Of a stretch of DNA of 64,000 nt, positions 46,167 through 58,400 are shown piece by piece. A program made the position numbers and the translations under genes. Within the stretch, counting starts at the first letter, position 1, and each line of letters starts with the position of its first letter. The notes beneath the pieces are model-generated. The model ran no database searches. It had not been told where the DNA came from and saw only the letters and a program-made list of their open reading frames with translations. Origin of the DNA: Branchiostoma floridae (lineage: Eukaryota > Chordata > Leptocardii > Amphioxiformes > Branchiostomatidae); NCBI RefSeq assembly GCF_000003815.2, contig NC_049986.1, forward strand, positions 21,250,191 through 21,314,190. Reading direction: 5' to 3'.

Positions 46167-46748
46167 TATACATTTTGGTAGTTGATGCCCAACGCTTAGG
46201 TGATATGTGTATTCTGTAATTGATTAAGTTGTATTTCGTGCATTTATGATTTTGTCTGATTTGTATTTCTAGCCAATAGCTACCAGAAGATCTTGTTACT
46301 TCTTTGGAAGGAAAATTTATAAAGCTAAGAGTCTGTTACACAGAAAGGGGCTCTACATGTAAGCCAGAAATTTTCCTTGAAAAATATGTACATATTTTAT
46401 TATGTCAAGGCTAAGGCATTACATCTTGATTGAATTTTTACACACATTTTGAATGTGTTTGCTATAAGTTGTGCAGGAGTTCGGGTGATTTTCTTTTGGG
46501 TCCAGGAAAAGGTATTTCTTTTTCCTGCAGCATGTTGCTTATATGCAGGCTTGATGGCTTCAACTATTGTCACATTCCTACATTTTGTCTAAGGCATGTT
46601 TAAAAAGGTGAGCAGTTTATATCTAGTCAGCAATAGTAAGTATTGAGCTCGCATGTAGTTGTAGATGTCAGAAAGAACGAGGCTTGTTGTTTATGGTGCA
46701 AAGAGAGCTTGCCAAAAAAGAATGAGGGAAAAGAGATGTAAATATTTC

Positions 46749-46754
46749 AATAAA
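46749..46754 (+). terminator. ATF6 polyadenylation signal AATAAA
   Basis: AATAAA in tttcaataaaggtttc, followed by a T/G-rich stretch. About 2.1 kb after the stop codon. Confidence 0.5.
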
Positions 46755-46770
46755 GGTTTCTACCTTGGAG

Positions 46771-49427
46771 TAAAAGACAAGACTGTCTGTGTTATCTATT
46801 TGATAGAGCTGCTGTAGATGATATCTTACTTATTTTGCCTAAACAGCTTCCCCTTTGAACATTAAAAATAATGTTATATGTCATCATTTGCTGACCAAGC
46901 CCTATCTGACAAGCTTATATGTAATTTTTTTTGTTTCTAAGAATAATAATTAAGGGGGCCCCCGGGGGTATGCTTTCCAAGCAGAAGTTAGGCTCCATTT
47001 TTTTTTTTACGTCTTTCATACATTTTTATTAGGCTTTCTGTGTTGTCATTTTTTTGTCTGCCAGCAAACTAGCTGGAACTAAACCTCTGCTTGAAGAGAA
47101 GGGTTATAAGCAACAAAGAGATGCTATCTAAGGTTGGTTGCTCTTTTATGAATCATACACGCCAGAACGCCAGAGTAAGCTTATGCAAGGTTCAGAATAT
47201 TTGTTAGCTCTTGATCATTTAGGACGAGGTTCAACTACATTTCTTTAATTTCATCCACAACAAGCAATGATCACTGAAAACAAGCTTTATTATTGACTCA
47301 GCCATAAAATGTACACATCGTGATCACATGAGTTTCATGAAACGCACATCGCCAAAAAGGTGATGTTTCTCAGCACGATGTCCACAAAAATGACATCACA
47401 TATACACATATACCAAACTGCTGTGGCTTCGGTTTTCATCCATGTTAAACACTGGAGCTGTCACGTAGTAATCACACGCCCTCTGGCGGCAAACAGTGTT
47501 AGTTACAGCTGATCGTAACCACAAGAAAATCTACCGGGGCAAGGCTGACTATTGCATACTAATGGATACTCTTTATACACTGTCTAACGTATATGTTGCT
47601 TGTTAATTTATGAAACGGGACGGTATTGAGAAAGGTGCAACATACTTGTATATGACATGGACGAAATCATATTTGCTCTTTACAAGTTTCCAATTAAAGC
47701 AACTTGTTAAAGCAACAAATCATATCTATACCATAATCATCCTTTGGTGATTATATCTTGAATTAAACAAGCATTGCGCTTCCTATACTTGTTTGATTCT
47801 CCTCAAAGGAAGTCCTGAAGCACCACTTTGCAACTTAATTTCGAAGCACGTCTAGGTCTAAAACAACAATCTGACTTCTATACCAACAGCTAGTGACTTT
47901 AGATGGGCACATCACTCTGAAATGTCAAGGACATCGTACGGGAGGCCTCCACACTTGTTGTCAGGTATGCTGCAAAGTTTCACATGCTTCTTTTTTTAGC
48001 CTGACTGCATCACGCCTTTAAGTAGGGGGGGACACTATTTTGCAAAAATGCAGTTTTTGATGAAATACGCACCTGGAAATATGGAGACGGTCCATCTGAA
48101 TATGAAAATGTAAAAATTTTGAAAATATTTGATTGCTAACCCCCCTGTACATGCCCCCTGAAGTTTTTAAGTTCACAATGTACTAAACTAGTATAACGCT
48201 ATACTACCAAACATGCTTAATGCCTTAGAAATTGTACTTTGGCATCCTTGGCAGAATATTTGACTTCAGAAGAGATCATTGTGGATATCTGAACCTCCAA
48301 ATGTATTTCCCATGCAAATATGGACTATTCAAAATCACCCCCATGGCAATAATGGACTGATCCAAACTCAAAATTGGACAAAACGGGCTACAGGTATATT
48401 ATAGTATAGTCTGTATTCATTTCTACCAATTTTTACACTCAATCGCACAGAGGCAGTTAGCCTTGTAGGATTTTAAAACGCCAGTGGTACTCAAATACTC
48501 TGCAAAACAGATTTCTTTGTAGCGAAATGGAGTATCACAAGTTTTCACATACTGAATCAGGTCCAGGTTCAGGTCCGGACCTCTGGACATGAACCACGCC
48601 TGCATGAACCTAAATTTTCTGTACCGTTTACTCACCCCTATTAGGCACCCCTGTAGTTACATGTTACTTATGTTTTATCCCATCAAGAAATAAGTACTTA
48701 TGCATGTAGGTGGGGGAAAGTTGTGTTCCAACTGAAAAATTTCAGGTTGCCCACTGCGCTACCTGGATTTAAAATTACGACTTACGTTGCGCCAACCAAA
48801 ATTCATTTTCAATTGTGCAAGTGGGTATTTCGAGCACTGTTGCTGGAGGTAAATGATGCAGCCTTTGGGTTTATCTCTAAGGAGATGTTCCAACAGACAA
48901 GGAAATAAGAAGTCTGTAGTGCCATTGTCCAAGTGGTAACCACAATTACCAATCTGAAGTGGTACTGAAAAAGAGAAGAGAACCTGGATCGTTTAGACAG
49001 TACAGTAGAGAAGTCAGGAAAGGAGGCAGGATACCAGAGATTCTGATAGCTTGAAAGAGAAATGAAGAAGAGCTTAAGAAACAAGGACTCAATGGGAGAT
49101 TGCAAACGTTGCTGTTGATTGGAAGAGAGACAAATACCTACTACAAACCCCGAAAACCCAACATGGATCTTTCACATCAACAGCAGAAGATATATTGTAA
49201 GTGTAAAGCTGGCCCAACTCAAGAACACAGCCCTGTCACTACCGATAACCACGAAAACTCCATCTGCGGTCAACCTAAAATTGTACTTGAACAATGTTAC
49301 ACGCCATTGACACCATCAATGAGTATAAATTTGACTATGGTTCTTTTGATTCTGTTGTAAATAGATGTACCAATAAAACATTGTTGAAATTCGGTATCGC
49401 AGGCATCTTGCTTACAATGACAGATAT
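46771..49427. other. Intergenic region with dispersed repeats
   Basis: No gene supported. Contains one arm of a dispersed repeat (48016-48171) and a gtatttcgagcactg sequence at 48825 resembling the termini of the 49428-50080 element. Convergent ends of ATF6 (plus) and the RING gene (minus) flank the region. Confidence 0.5.
48016..48171 (+). repeat. Dispersed repeat, copy A
   Basis: Starts ctttaagtagggggggacac and ends aacccccctgtacatgcccc, then ctgaag. Its reverse complement aligns along its length with 50598-50733, sharing the two C/G-run ends and an inner ctccatattt...ggtgcgtatttca. Confidence 0.7.
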
Positions 49428-50080
49428 CAGGGCTCGAAATACTACCTGCTTATGCAGGTTAGTGCAGGTAAAATTGGAGCTGTGCAGGTATTTCTGGTGT
49501 CTACCTGCACCTAACCTGCACTGGTCCAGGTACTGGGTATATACAGGTTAGTGCAGGTAAAATTGGAGCTGTGCAGGTATTTCTGGTGTCTACCTGCACC
49601 TAACCTGCACTGGTCCATGTACTGGGTACAGGTTAGTGCAGGTAAAATTGGAGCTGTGTAAGTATTTCTGGTGTCTACCTGCACCTAACCTGCACTGGTC
49701 CATGTAATGGGTATATACAGGTTAGTGCAGGTAAAATTGGAGCTGTGCAGGTTAGTGCAGGTAAAATTGGAGCTGTGCAGGTATTTTTGATGTCTACCTG
49801 CACCTAACATGCACTGGTCCCAAATACTAGGTTTTTATACATAAACGTTATATGATGTAGGTGAACGTGGATTGTTATTAGCTGCATTGAATGTTACCAC
49901 TACCACCTTTATTAAGTAATATTTTGTCGAAAAGAAAAAATAGCAATGGTCCTGAACAATTTTAGTATGAACTATACTTCCAAAATTCAGAGTGGTACAG
50001 GTAAAATTTGTCTGGTGCAGGCTATTTTCAATGTTACCTGCAACAGTGCAGGTATGCAGAAAAAAGTATTTCGAGCCTTG
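49428..50080. mobile_element. Non-autonomous DNA element with internal minisatellite
   Basis: Ends are CAGGGCTCGAAATACT and, inverted, CAAGGCTCGAAATACT, with GATAT directly on each outer side (possible 5-bp target duplication). The interior from 49440 to about 49820 is a minisatellite of three to four units of about 110 bp. Each has ggttagtgcaggtaaaattg, gagctgtgcaggtatttctg and tctacctgcacctaacctgc. No ORF. The superfamily is uncertain: CAGGG-type ends suggest hAT-like, but an 8-bp duplication is not seen. Confidence 0.7.
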
Positions 50081-50597
50081 GATATAGTATGTACATGTAC
50101 AAGAGAGCTTAGTAGTAGAGAGAACAGTCAACTGTTGCTTTTCTGTCCATACTTCTCGACACATATACGAAAACACTGGTTTTAAGCTTGGCAAAAAAAC
50201 TGTGTTTTTGTAACCTTGAAACAATGTTTCTTTTTGAAGTTGCCCAATTCCTAGGCATCGAGTTTCTGAAAATTTTACCACTATTCTTGTGAAGCTTAAG
50301 ACACTCTGTAGTTGATTTGGGTACTCTTTGTTATTCTCAGCACTTGTCGAATTACTACCCTACCGTGATTTCCCTGTTTTTGGCCAAATAATGGAAATTC
50401 GCCCCAATAAAAATATACTTGCTGCCTTGTTGCCATGGCAACCAAGAATATTAAGCCAAAACCTGATAGAAAGGTATCTTGGAGTGTAATGTATCATTTA
50501 ATTACACAAAATGTGCAAAAAGAACTGAAGTAATGCAGTCAGTGCTTGCAGACCTTAGCAACGTCGCACAAGTACATGGCGAGGGGGGTATCCAAAC

Positions 50598-50733
50598 TTC
50601 AGGGGGTATGTACAGGGGGGTTAGAGTTTTACAATTGCCTAATTTTTGTGATTTCTGTGTTTATATAGATCATCTCCATATTTTAGGATGCGTATTTCAA
50701 AAAGTTTGTACTAATGTCCCCCCCTACTTTAAG
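50598..50733 (-). repeat. Dispersed repeat, copy B (inverted)
   Basis: cagggggtatgtacaggggg to gtccccccctactttaag, the inverse counterpart of 48016-48171. The spacer between the two is about 2.4 kb. An open frame covering this stretch (50479-50886) is therefore repeat, not gene. Confidence 0.7.
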
Positions 50734-51165
50734 AGCTCTACCACTGGTCAGACTCCTATAGAACAGGGCGTCCATAGAGCAATGGTCTTCAAAGTGTATA
50801 TTACACCTACTGGCCTTTTCTCAGTACATGTATTGTGTATTCTAATGTTTGCCGCAAAAGCACATAGTTACAGAGGTATTTGTTAACAGCGTTTCTGAGG
50901 TCCCAAATCTATGCCTAATTTGCCTTTTTCATCTTATAGTTAATGCTAGTTTACCTTTAATAAATTATCCGCGGGGTTACCAGTATCCGCCGTTTGTAAA
51001 AACATCGTATTTCGGAATACCAAGATTAATGATTTGAATCGCAATATTTTCAAAATATTACAGCTTGAAACCACTGTCCATCGACTTGATACCATGTTTT
51101 AATACAAGATACAACGGATATAGGTTACCCCTGGACTAAGGTGAACTAGCCCTACCATTGACATT

Positions 51166-52359
51166 TTACACTACGTACACGTCCAGTGTCTTCTTGATGC
51201 CGCGCTTGCAGTACGGACACTGTGGGCGCGTGAGAGCACCGCCCCCTGGCAGTTTGCCGTGGCACTGCCGGCACATCGCGAAGTGGAGGCACGGCAGGGT
51301 GACCACCGCCCGCTCATTCACGCCGCACAGCGAGCACAGCCGCCACTCCATCGCCTTCTCCACCTCATCCGCCAGGCGCTCGTTCTCCGCTCGCAACTCT
51401 TCCACCCGCGCGGCATCGTCGTTGTGGGCCTCCACGTGGGACTGGAGACTGAGCGAAGACCGGTACAGTTCGTCGCAGCGCTGTGCCGACTCCGCATGCC
51501 GCTGCTCCGCCTGTTTCGCCCTGTCATTGAGCCGACCGATGCGCCTCTTCAGGTGTAAACAGTAGTTTGTGAGACGCTCGTTGGAGTCGTTTGCTTCCTT
51601 CAAGCGCGAGTGGATTTCCTCGGTGCTTTGCTGTTTCTCCTTCGTCAGCTCTCGTCTCAGATTCTCCGCCTGGCTTTCTAAGACTTGCTCGCTCGTCTTG
51701 GCTTCCTCCAGTTCGAATTTGAGGTGTTGAACTTGACCTTCAAGGCGCTTCTTGTCTCTAAACATTCGATCTAACTTGTCCTGAAAATCGGAGATTTCCT
51801 CCTCGAGAACGCGCCGCCGCTCCGACTCCGTCGTCCGAAAGGTGGCGAGCTCCTGCCGAACATTGCCGAGCTCTTCCTCCCTGTCGTCGACAGTTCGCGA
51901 CAGCACCTTTATCCTCTCCCCAAGACTGGCCTTGTCTCGGAGCAGGTCGCATGTGACCACCCTGCCGATGCCGCGGAAAGCCGACACGCCTCTCCCCTGC
52001 TTTGTAATCCTGTCTTGCAGTTGCTGGTGTTGATTTTTCAAGAGCGCCAGTTCGTCCGACAGCGCGGCCATGCCGTCCAGTTCCCTCCCATACTGCTCCG
52101 CTCTACGCTTCGTTTGCTCTAGTTTGTCCTGTAAACATTGAACCTGTTCCAAACTACACCTGTCACTCTCCTCTCTCTCTTCACGCAAGGTCTTATTCTC
52201 TACCTCTAACTCTTCTAGCTGGCTTCTAAACGCTTCATTTTCTTGCAAAGCTTCTTCCAAAGCTGCTCTACCTTCTCTATCCCTCCTTCGGAGTGAGAGA
52301 ATCCAGCCTATTAAGGTGGAAATCAAGACGGCTGTAACTGTTGATATGAGCACGGCCAT
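51166..52359 (-). CDS. Membrane-anchored coiled-coil RING finger protein (probable E3 ubiquitin ligase)
   Basis: 397 aa from the ATG at 52359. The open frame extends 30 codons further to a GTG with a stop beyond it and no ATG. The chosen ATG follows an acceptor-like ccactcctag. An N-terminal transmembrane helix (MAVLISTVTAVLISTLIGW) is followed by RRRDREG and about 300 residues of Glu/Arg/Gln-rich coiled coil. A C-terminal C3HC4 RING spans CSLCGVNERAVV, PCLHFAMCRQC and CPYCKR, of the type found in MUL1 and IAP-like E3s. A cytosol-facing RING on an ER or other endomembrane is inferred; substrate unknown. No vertebrate orthologue recognised. Coding GC is higher than its surroundings. Confidence 0.85.
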   Translation of the reverse strand: MAVLISTVTAVLISTLIGWILSLRRRDREGRAALEEALQENEAFRSQLEELEVENKTLREEREESDRCSLEQVQCLQDKLEQTKRRAEQYGRELDGMAALSDELALLKNQHQQLQDRITKQGRGVSAFRGIGRVVTCDLLRDKASLGERIKVLSRTVDDREEELGNVRQELATFRTTESERRRVLEEEISDFQDKLDRMFRDKKRLEGQVQHLKFELEEAKTSEQVLESQAENLRRELTKEKQQSTEEIHSRLKEANDSNERLTNYCLHLKRRIGRLNDRAKQAEQRHAESAQRCDELYRSSLSLQSHVEAHNDDAARVEELRAENERLADEVEKAMEWRLCSLCGVNERAVVTLPCLHFAMCRQCHGKLPGGGALTRPQCPYCKRGIKKTLDVYVV

Positions 52360-54053
52360 TCCTAGGAGTGGGGTCAGTGGTAAACAAACCAAACAAGTTG
52401 CTTGACGTTCCAAACCCTCACCTGCGGAGTCTACTGTCTTCTCAGGCACAGCAAACCGTCTTTAAAATCAGTCGCATCTTGTGGTGTTCCTAACGTGCTT
52501 CGAGAAGGTTGGACATTATCAGCGTCGGTCAGATTGTCTCTCCGAAGGTTTTTAGCTTGCCGTTGTAGAAGTGTCTTGTTTTGAAAAATTCTGGGTGAAA
52601 GTGTTCCTTACCGGCCTACTTTGCTCTTCTAATCCTGCCTCTGTGATCACGCCGAAGCGACGACAGAGAACTCCCAGCGGCGACCTCATTCCTGCAGCCG
52701 AAGCCTACATGTGATCGCTGACGTTTCAGTCCGTTCCATCCTAAAATTTCTAGTCTCTGCTGTTTTTTTCGAGCAGCCGGTTGGACTACAAACATCACCA
52801 ACGAGGCCCTCGCTTCGACTGAGTCCCAGTAACACGGACTTTGCGCAGTGTACACAGGAAAAGTCAAATAAACGCGTCCAAACACCCGACAAAAGCTGCA
52901 GACGACACCTCTTTAATGATTAACGGAGCCTGACTTGTTCTGCCGTGTAGCCGAGGCCAAACTGCGCCCTGCGTGCTTGCGGTGTATTTGCCGAGCGCCC
53001 ATTTTTATCCACCACACCTTAGTTTAAGGGCTGATAGTGTCAGCGTTAGCGCGACAACTCTATCAAGTGTTGACCCAAGAGTACGTGCCGGATTGGCTTA
53101 GGTTTTCTTAAAAGCGAGCATTATCCCTCGACCGTCCGCCTGCGATCATCTTATAGCGGCCACTTCAAGGAGATTAAGATAGTATCAACAAAGCGCGATA
53201 GCAAAGAACTACTTTTAGCATATCATGAACATTATGGTTTTCGGTAATGTCCTACACAAAGGACGTTTTGTCCGCAAGCCTTGCGTGTGAAAATCTTGAC
53301 ACTGTACAATGCACCTGCTCACCCGGCCTTCCAGGTGAATTGCTCTTTTCACGCCGACGTTGCCAAGGTGGTAAATGGGCTTAACAGTTTATTTCAACTA
53401 CATCGCTCACCACATATATTTACCAACCTTTTATCACAGAGCGCTACCATCATCTGCAGCAAAGATGGAAAGATGCCTACTAATATTAGCCAGTTAGTAT
53501 CGGTCGACCAGGCTCCATTTTGTAGCATTTTCTAGTTTCATGTATCTTGTAATTATGCACCGTGACACTAGATATTTACTAGCATTTTTAGGAACTGTCA
53601 CCGAAATAAGACTTCAACACTATTCCCGAAAGACAATGTTGATGTAGCCTCAACCAAGCCTTCCTATGGGGATACGGAGATCGTAGAATTCGGCCAAAAA
53701 ATCAGGAAATTGGCCAGGGGAGTCAGTCCACGCTTAGGTTCATGTTCCCCCTCTGCGCGGACGGCCAACTTCTTTGGTAGCAAAACTCCTCTGACAAATT
53801 ATTCTCCCTATGATAGCCATCGGAGTCAGTTTGGTAGAGACGCTAATGTTGATATGTACATTTTAGATATCTTACAGTAAAAACAGACACCTGTACCTAA
53901 CAGGTTGGTTGGTAGGCCGCCTCGTAACCTAATGTGTTATTTCAGCACGGAAGGAGCCGTGTTGACTCTGCGTTTATCTGACGTGACTGCCAATCACGCG
54001 GGCAAGGCCTGGCAACAAAAAGGGCGGAACGGAAGTGGGACTGCTCTGGTGTC
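52360..54053. other. 5' flank of the RING gene and intergenic DNA
   Basis: The minus-strand leader at 52400-52520 contains two short upstream ORFs, one of them reading MRLILKTVCCA. No other gene was recognised to 54053. Confidence 0.4.
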
Positions 54054-54510
54054 CTAAGGCCTAGTCTCCAAGTAGGGGTCACACATGCGTATATATTCAA
54101 GTCCGTTTGAGGTGCGTATGACGCTCTTAGTCTCTACCAGGCTCCACAGGGCGCGGGAAAAATAGTACAAATTGGACAGATATAGATACACAACATGCCA
54201 GATGAGTTATTAATTAGCTGACCGAGAAGTATGGTTAACGACCCAGCTAACTCGTCTGACATGTTACCTGTTTACGTTTGTCCAATTTCTATTATTTTAC
54301 AACAACCTGTGGAGCCTGGTGGAGGCAAATACTCCCATGCGCGCCTCATACGGACATAAATATATACGGAGGTGTGACCCCACCTTTAGAGATAGTATCA
54401 AAGCTGGCCAAGGAGTATAGCCGGCCAAAGGGAGATAGTCGGCCAAAGGGAGTCAACGACCGGCTTTGATACTATCTCTAAGGGTCTGCTTGGAGACTAC
54501 TAAGGCCTAG
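54054..54510. repeat. Large foldback element with 11-bp flanking direct repeats
   Basis: CTAAGGCCTAG occurs at both ends (54054-54064, 54500-54510). Inside, tctccaag faces cttggaga, ctaccaggctccacagg faces cctgtggagcctggtgg, and aaattggaca faces tgtccaattt around a central hairpin. A second hairpin (ttagagatagtatcaaagc against gctttgatactatctctaa) sits in the right arm. No ORF. Confidence 0.75.
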
Positions 54511-54738
54511 GTCCCATATCCCAACCTGGGGCCCGGCCGGGCAGCTTTCGGAAACAAACAAAAAAATATGGTAAGAAAGCCAACAAAACACACAGGACGT
54601 AAAAAAAAATTAGTTATGGGCATAATGTGTGTATATTCCTCGGTAAACACTTTTATTTTTCGTTCCGCAACATCACGGTCGGGCCCCGTTTCGGAAATGG
54701 GACCTAAACCTAAGTCACTGGTGAGGTCAAATGTCACG

Positions 54739-55014
54739 GATTGATTGATTGATTGGTTGGTTGGTTGGTTGGTTGGTTGGTTGGTTGGTTGGTTGGTTGG
54801 TTGGTTGGTTGGTTGGTTGGTTGGTTGGTTGGTTGGTTGGTTGGTTGGTTGGTTGGTTGGTTGGTTGGTTGGTTGGTTGGTTGGTTGGTTGGTTGGTTGG
54901 TTGGTTGGTTGGTTGGTTGGTTGGTTGGTTGGTTGGTTGGTTGGTTGGTTGGTTGGTTGGTTGGTTGGTTGGTTGGTTGGTTGGTTGGTTGGTTGGTTGG
55001 TTAGTTGGTTGGTT
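54739..55014. repeat. (TTGG)n microsatellite, about 275 bp
   Basis: Four GATT units lead into more than 60 uninterrupted TTGG units, with one TTAG near the end. It is open in every frame on both strands (WLVG or NQPT repeats), which explains apparent ORFs here. No coding role. Confidence 0.97.
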
Positions 55015-55180
55015 GACAACATTTATGTAAACATATATACTAAATTAGTATAATACGTTACCGGTTGGGACCGCATTGTGAACACCACAGTAACTATCTA
55101 TGTATAATATATAAATACTTTACGTTTGGGACCTCATCTGTAAGCAGCGACACCTATGCTGCAGTGCAATGCAAACATGT

Positions 55181-55254
55181 CAGAATTGCCCCAGGATGGT
55201 GACAGACAGTCACCGAAACGTCGGTGGAATAAAGCACTAGGTTGTGTACAAAAA
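55181..55254. repeat. Fragment of the CAACGTTTCGGTG repeat family
   Basis: cagaattgccccaggatggt, then gacagacagtcaccgaaacg and tcggtggaataaagcactag: reverse-orientation match to the 41231-41348 copy, including the gaataaagca segment. Confidence 0.65.
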
Positions 55255-55404
55255 TCTTACATGGTGTCCTATCATTTTGACCCGCATTGACCCGTACACA
55301 CACATGGACTTTGCTCTTCGCTTCGTCTGCGTCCTATGCGGCAGACTTTACCTTCGTCCCACAGGTTCCGATGTCAATGTCCAGGGTCTAACACTCGTAC
55401 TGAC

Positions 55405-58400
55405 ATGGCGGGTCTACGGCTGAAACCTGTGTTGTTTCTTACCCCTCTGATCATCCTGTGTTCCCTGTCGTTTACCCACGGATATCGTCATGTGGGGAAA
55501 CCGATCACAGAAGAGGTAAGGTTAGGATATCTAACGTACGGAGAAGGGTTATTACAGACAAGAAAGATGGTGGAATTAAGATAAAAAGGGAAAAAAATAA
55601 CAAGAGGCGCCCAAATATTTCTGACCATCGGCAATGAACACTTCTGAGATTTCTGGCTATTTGTATATGACGTCTGAGGCAAAACTTGCACTGTATGTAT
55701 GTGTAAAATGAGACACGTGTTTTGGAACCTTGTTATTGCCTTACCACTGTATAGACAAATGGGATTTGGAGATTACCGTCGGATTTATCAAGCTTAGCAT
55801 CGCGCTGTTATTGTAATAGTCTGGACTGATCCGCCTGGCCACATACAGTAACACGTACTTCCCATAGTCTATGTCAGACGCCATGTAGGTTGTATACTGT
55901 ACTCCTCAGGCCGCCTAACTCCTGTGACATACTGTTCCGTCTATATTTGCCGAGTTGGCATATTTTTCCACCAACCTTTTTTAATCTGGTAGAGACCACA
56001 TTGAGGGGTCATGTGAAATGGCGGGTTTGATTACTAAAACAGGTGGTTGGAGCGGGATTTTGCATGTTTTAACACCATAAAAAGCAGCACTCAGTCACTT
56101 AGAAATCCACTCTAGTAAATAAGTAGATTAATACATAGTTATGAAGAGAAGTTAGCATAATTGCTAGTATTATCTAGTATAACCTTTTTACTATCTGCTG
56201 TACTATCACGTAAAGCGCTAATGACTGTTGCATGCATGTAGTCATGCCCATTCATTTATCCATAAAAACATCAGTTCTTTAGTTCGTTAGCAATTCACCC
56301 ACCCATCCATCGATCCATTCAATAATACATTCAATAACTCATCCAAGAACTCATTCCCCCACTCACTCACTCACTCACTCACTCACTCACTCACTCACTC
56401 ACTCACTCACTCACTCACTCACTCACTCACTCTTACTCACTCACTCTCACTTACTCTCACTCACTCACTAACTAACTCATTCATTCATGTATTTATCCCC
56501 TCCCATCAGTACTACGACCGCATCCTCCTGTACTACACCAACCTGACCGTCGCCATCGACAAATCACCATGGCGACTGCAGGTGTTCGATAACAAGACGG
56601 AGGCCGCCATCTTGTCTGAGAGCACGGACATCGACAAGAAACTGGTACGGCTTGAAGTTAAACATTAGATATACTTTTAACAAATGCAATATTTGGTTTA
56701 ATTAATATAAGTCAATTGTTTATTTGCCATGAAAGAACTGATAAACAGCATACCAACGAAAGAAGTCCCATCCAGTGACTGACTGCGCATACCGTTAACG
56801 CGTTGCCTTCAACATGCTCGAATGACCAGTCACTTATGACACGTGACTTTAACAGCACAAAACCGTCAGCAATTAGCAAAAATGGCAACGTTGTTTGATT
56901 TGGTATGGAAATTTATTTACTTACAACTTCTTTCTCTAAATATGTTAATTGTACTTTTTCTATATTGCATGTACAGATCTCTAGTTCAAAGAGTGAAGAA
57001 GAAGACTTTTTTGTCTTCTCTATGATGAAAAATACGGCTCTTGGTGGCAAATATTGGCACATACATGATGGCATATACTTTCTCCGTGTGTGCGTGTATC
57101 TTACACACTTTTGACAGATTAGCCGAGAGGCTCGATGAGCCTGTCAGGTAATGTCGTGTTAAGTGAACGGGGGCACTGCGAGCATCGAACACGGAACCTC
57201 TTGATTCAGAGCCCAACGCTCTACCAGTTACACTACGCAAACGCCAAACAATTCTCCTTTGATAGAGTTGCTTTAACCGTACATGAATATGTCTTCCTTC
57301 CATCCCCAGGGTTTCGGCCTATGGGAGGGGGAGTACCTGCACATCTACGAGGGGTACCTGTTCCGTGTGGGTGACGTCACGCAGTGGTACCACGCCACGT
57401 CACTCCTCTCCTACCAGAAACCCGCCACGTTCGTAGTCGGGACCTCCGACACCGTCAACAACGCCACCATCACCGTTACCATAGACAACCCACAGCAGTT
57501 CAAACTGTCGTTCAAAATCAACGTCAATCATCCTGGAAAAGGGTGAGTGGAATGATAGTCCTTGTACAAGAGTGAAATGTGAATTTTCCTTGTCAAAGTT
57601 TCTTAAACATGTTGCAGAGTTTGCCTTCGGTTTGGAAGCAACAAAGGGGTTGCATATACTTTATGATTCTTACTGCGACTTTTGATTTGGATAAGGTTTA
57701 CGTCGCATCTTTTTTTCTAGAGACGCATTGATTCAACGCTTCAAATATTCGTAATGCTGAAGTAGTATTTTTTTGTCATCCCTCCCTACAGAAATCGAGT
57801 AGCGATGGGGTTCAACTTGGTGAACAAGACCGAGGGTTTCTACGGCTTTGGAGAGAGGTCAGCACATTGATTTGTACTTCTTCTACGACTTTGTGAAAAT
57901 TTTTGAAACGACCGAATCGAATTGATTTTATGATTAGCAGCTGAAAATGTGTTATTCTATCTTTATTGAAAGTCGTTGTTAGTCGTTGTTAACCAAAAGT
58001 GTTGCAACCCTCGCGATCTTTAATATACGGATGTATTTGTATATTGAAGGCCACAGGACTACTATACTTGGAAGAGCATTGTTGAGATGAAATTGTCGTG
58101 TGTTTTTGGTATTATAAAGTCGCCTTAATCGTGTTGCATTGTTACGAAGGTTTAACGACGCCAACCAGCGAGGCCACCGTGTGGGACACTGGCTGGAGGA
58201 AGGGTCGTTTGGCCTGGGCAACTGGGACAAGGATCTACGCGTGAGTGTGTAGTTACATTTGACTGTCCTCCATTCAAATGCCCTGTTTTAGATAAACTCC
58301 TCCGTACATACAGTTACACTTTGAAAGGTGCGCATTTTGCCTTTTTGGAGCAGGAATACTTCGTGAAGCTTTGCGAAGGAGGCATTATACATTAGGGCAC

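Larger units (their letters stand above)
44623..46770 (+). other. ATF6: ATF6 3' untranslated region
   Basis: Continues from the TAG at 44620-44622 to the AATAAA at 46749. The first 200 bases contain six copies of (A)GCCAATCA or ACCAATCA (about 44622, 44652, 44683, 44755, 44786, 44817), roughly 30 bases apart when adjacent. A Tigger/pogo-like MITE lies at 45993-46166. The end is inferred from the polyA signal. Confidence 0.6.

Noticed and set aside
49428-49830. CRISPR-like array
   Set aside because: The direct repeats are a about 110-bp minisatellite without unique spacers, in an animal genome and inside a transposon-like element.
50479-50886. 135-codon plus-strand open frame
   Set aside because: Overlaps an inverted dispersed repeat shared with 48016-48171; no domain or splice context.
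52360-52449. Thirty extra N-terminal codons of the RING protein
   Set aside because: The extension begins at GTG with an in-frame stop just upstream. The ATG at 52359 opens directly with the transmembrane helix.
54507-55053. Long open frames of repeated WLVG or NQPT residues
   Set aside because: Translation of the (TTGG)n microsatellite; open in all frames and on both strands, with no gene context.
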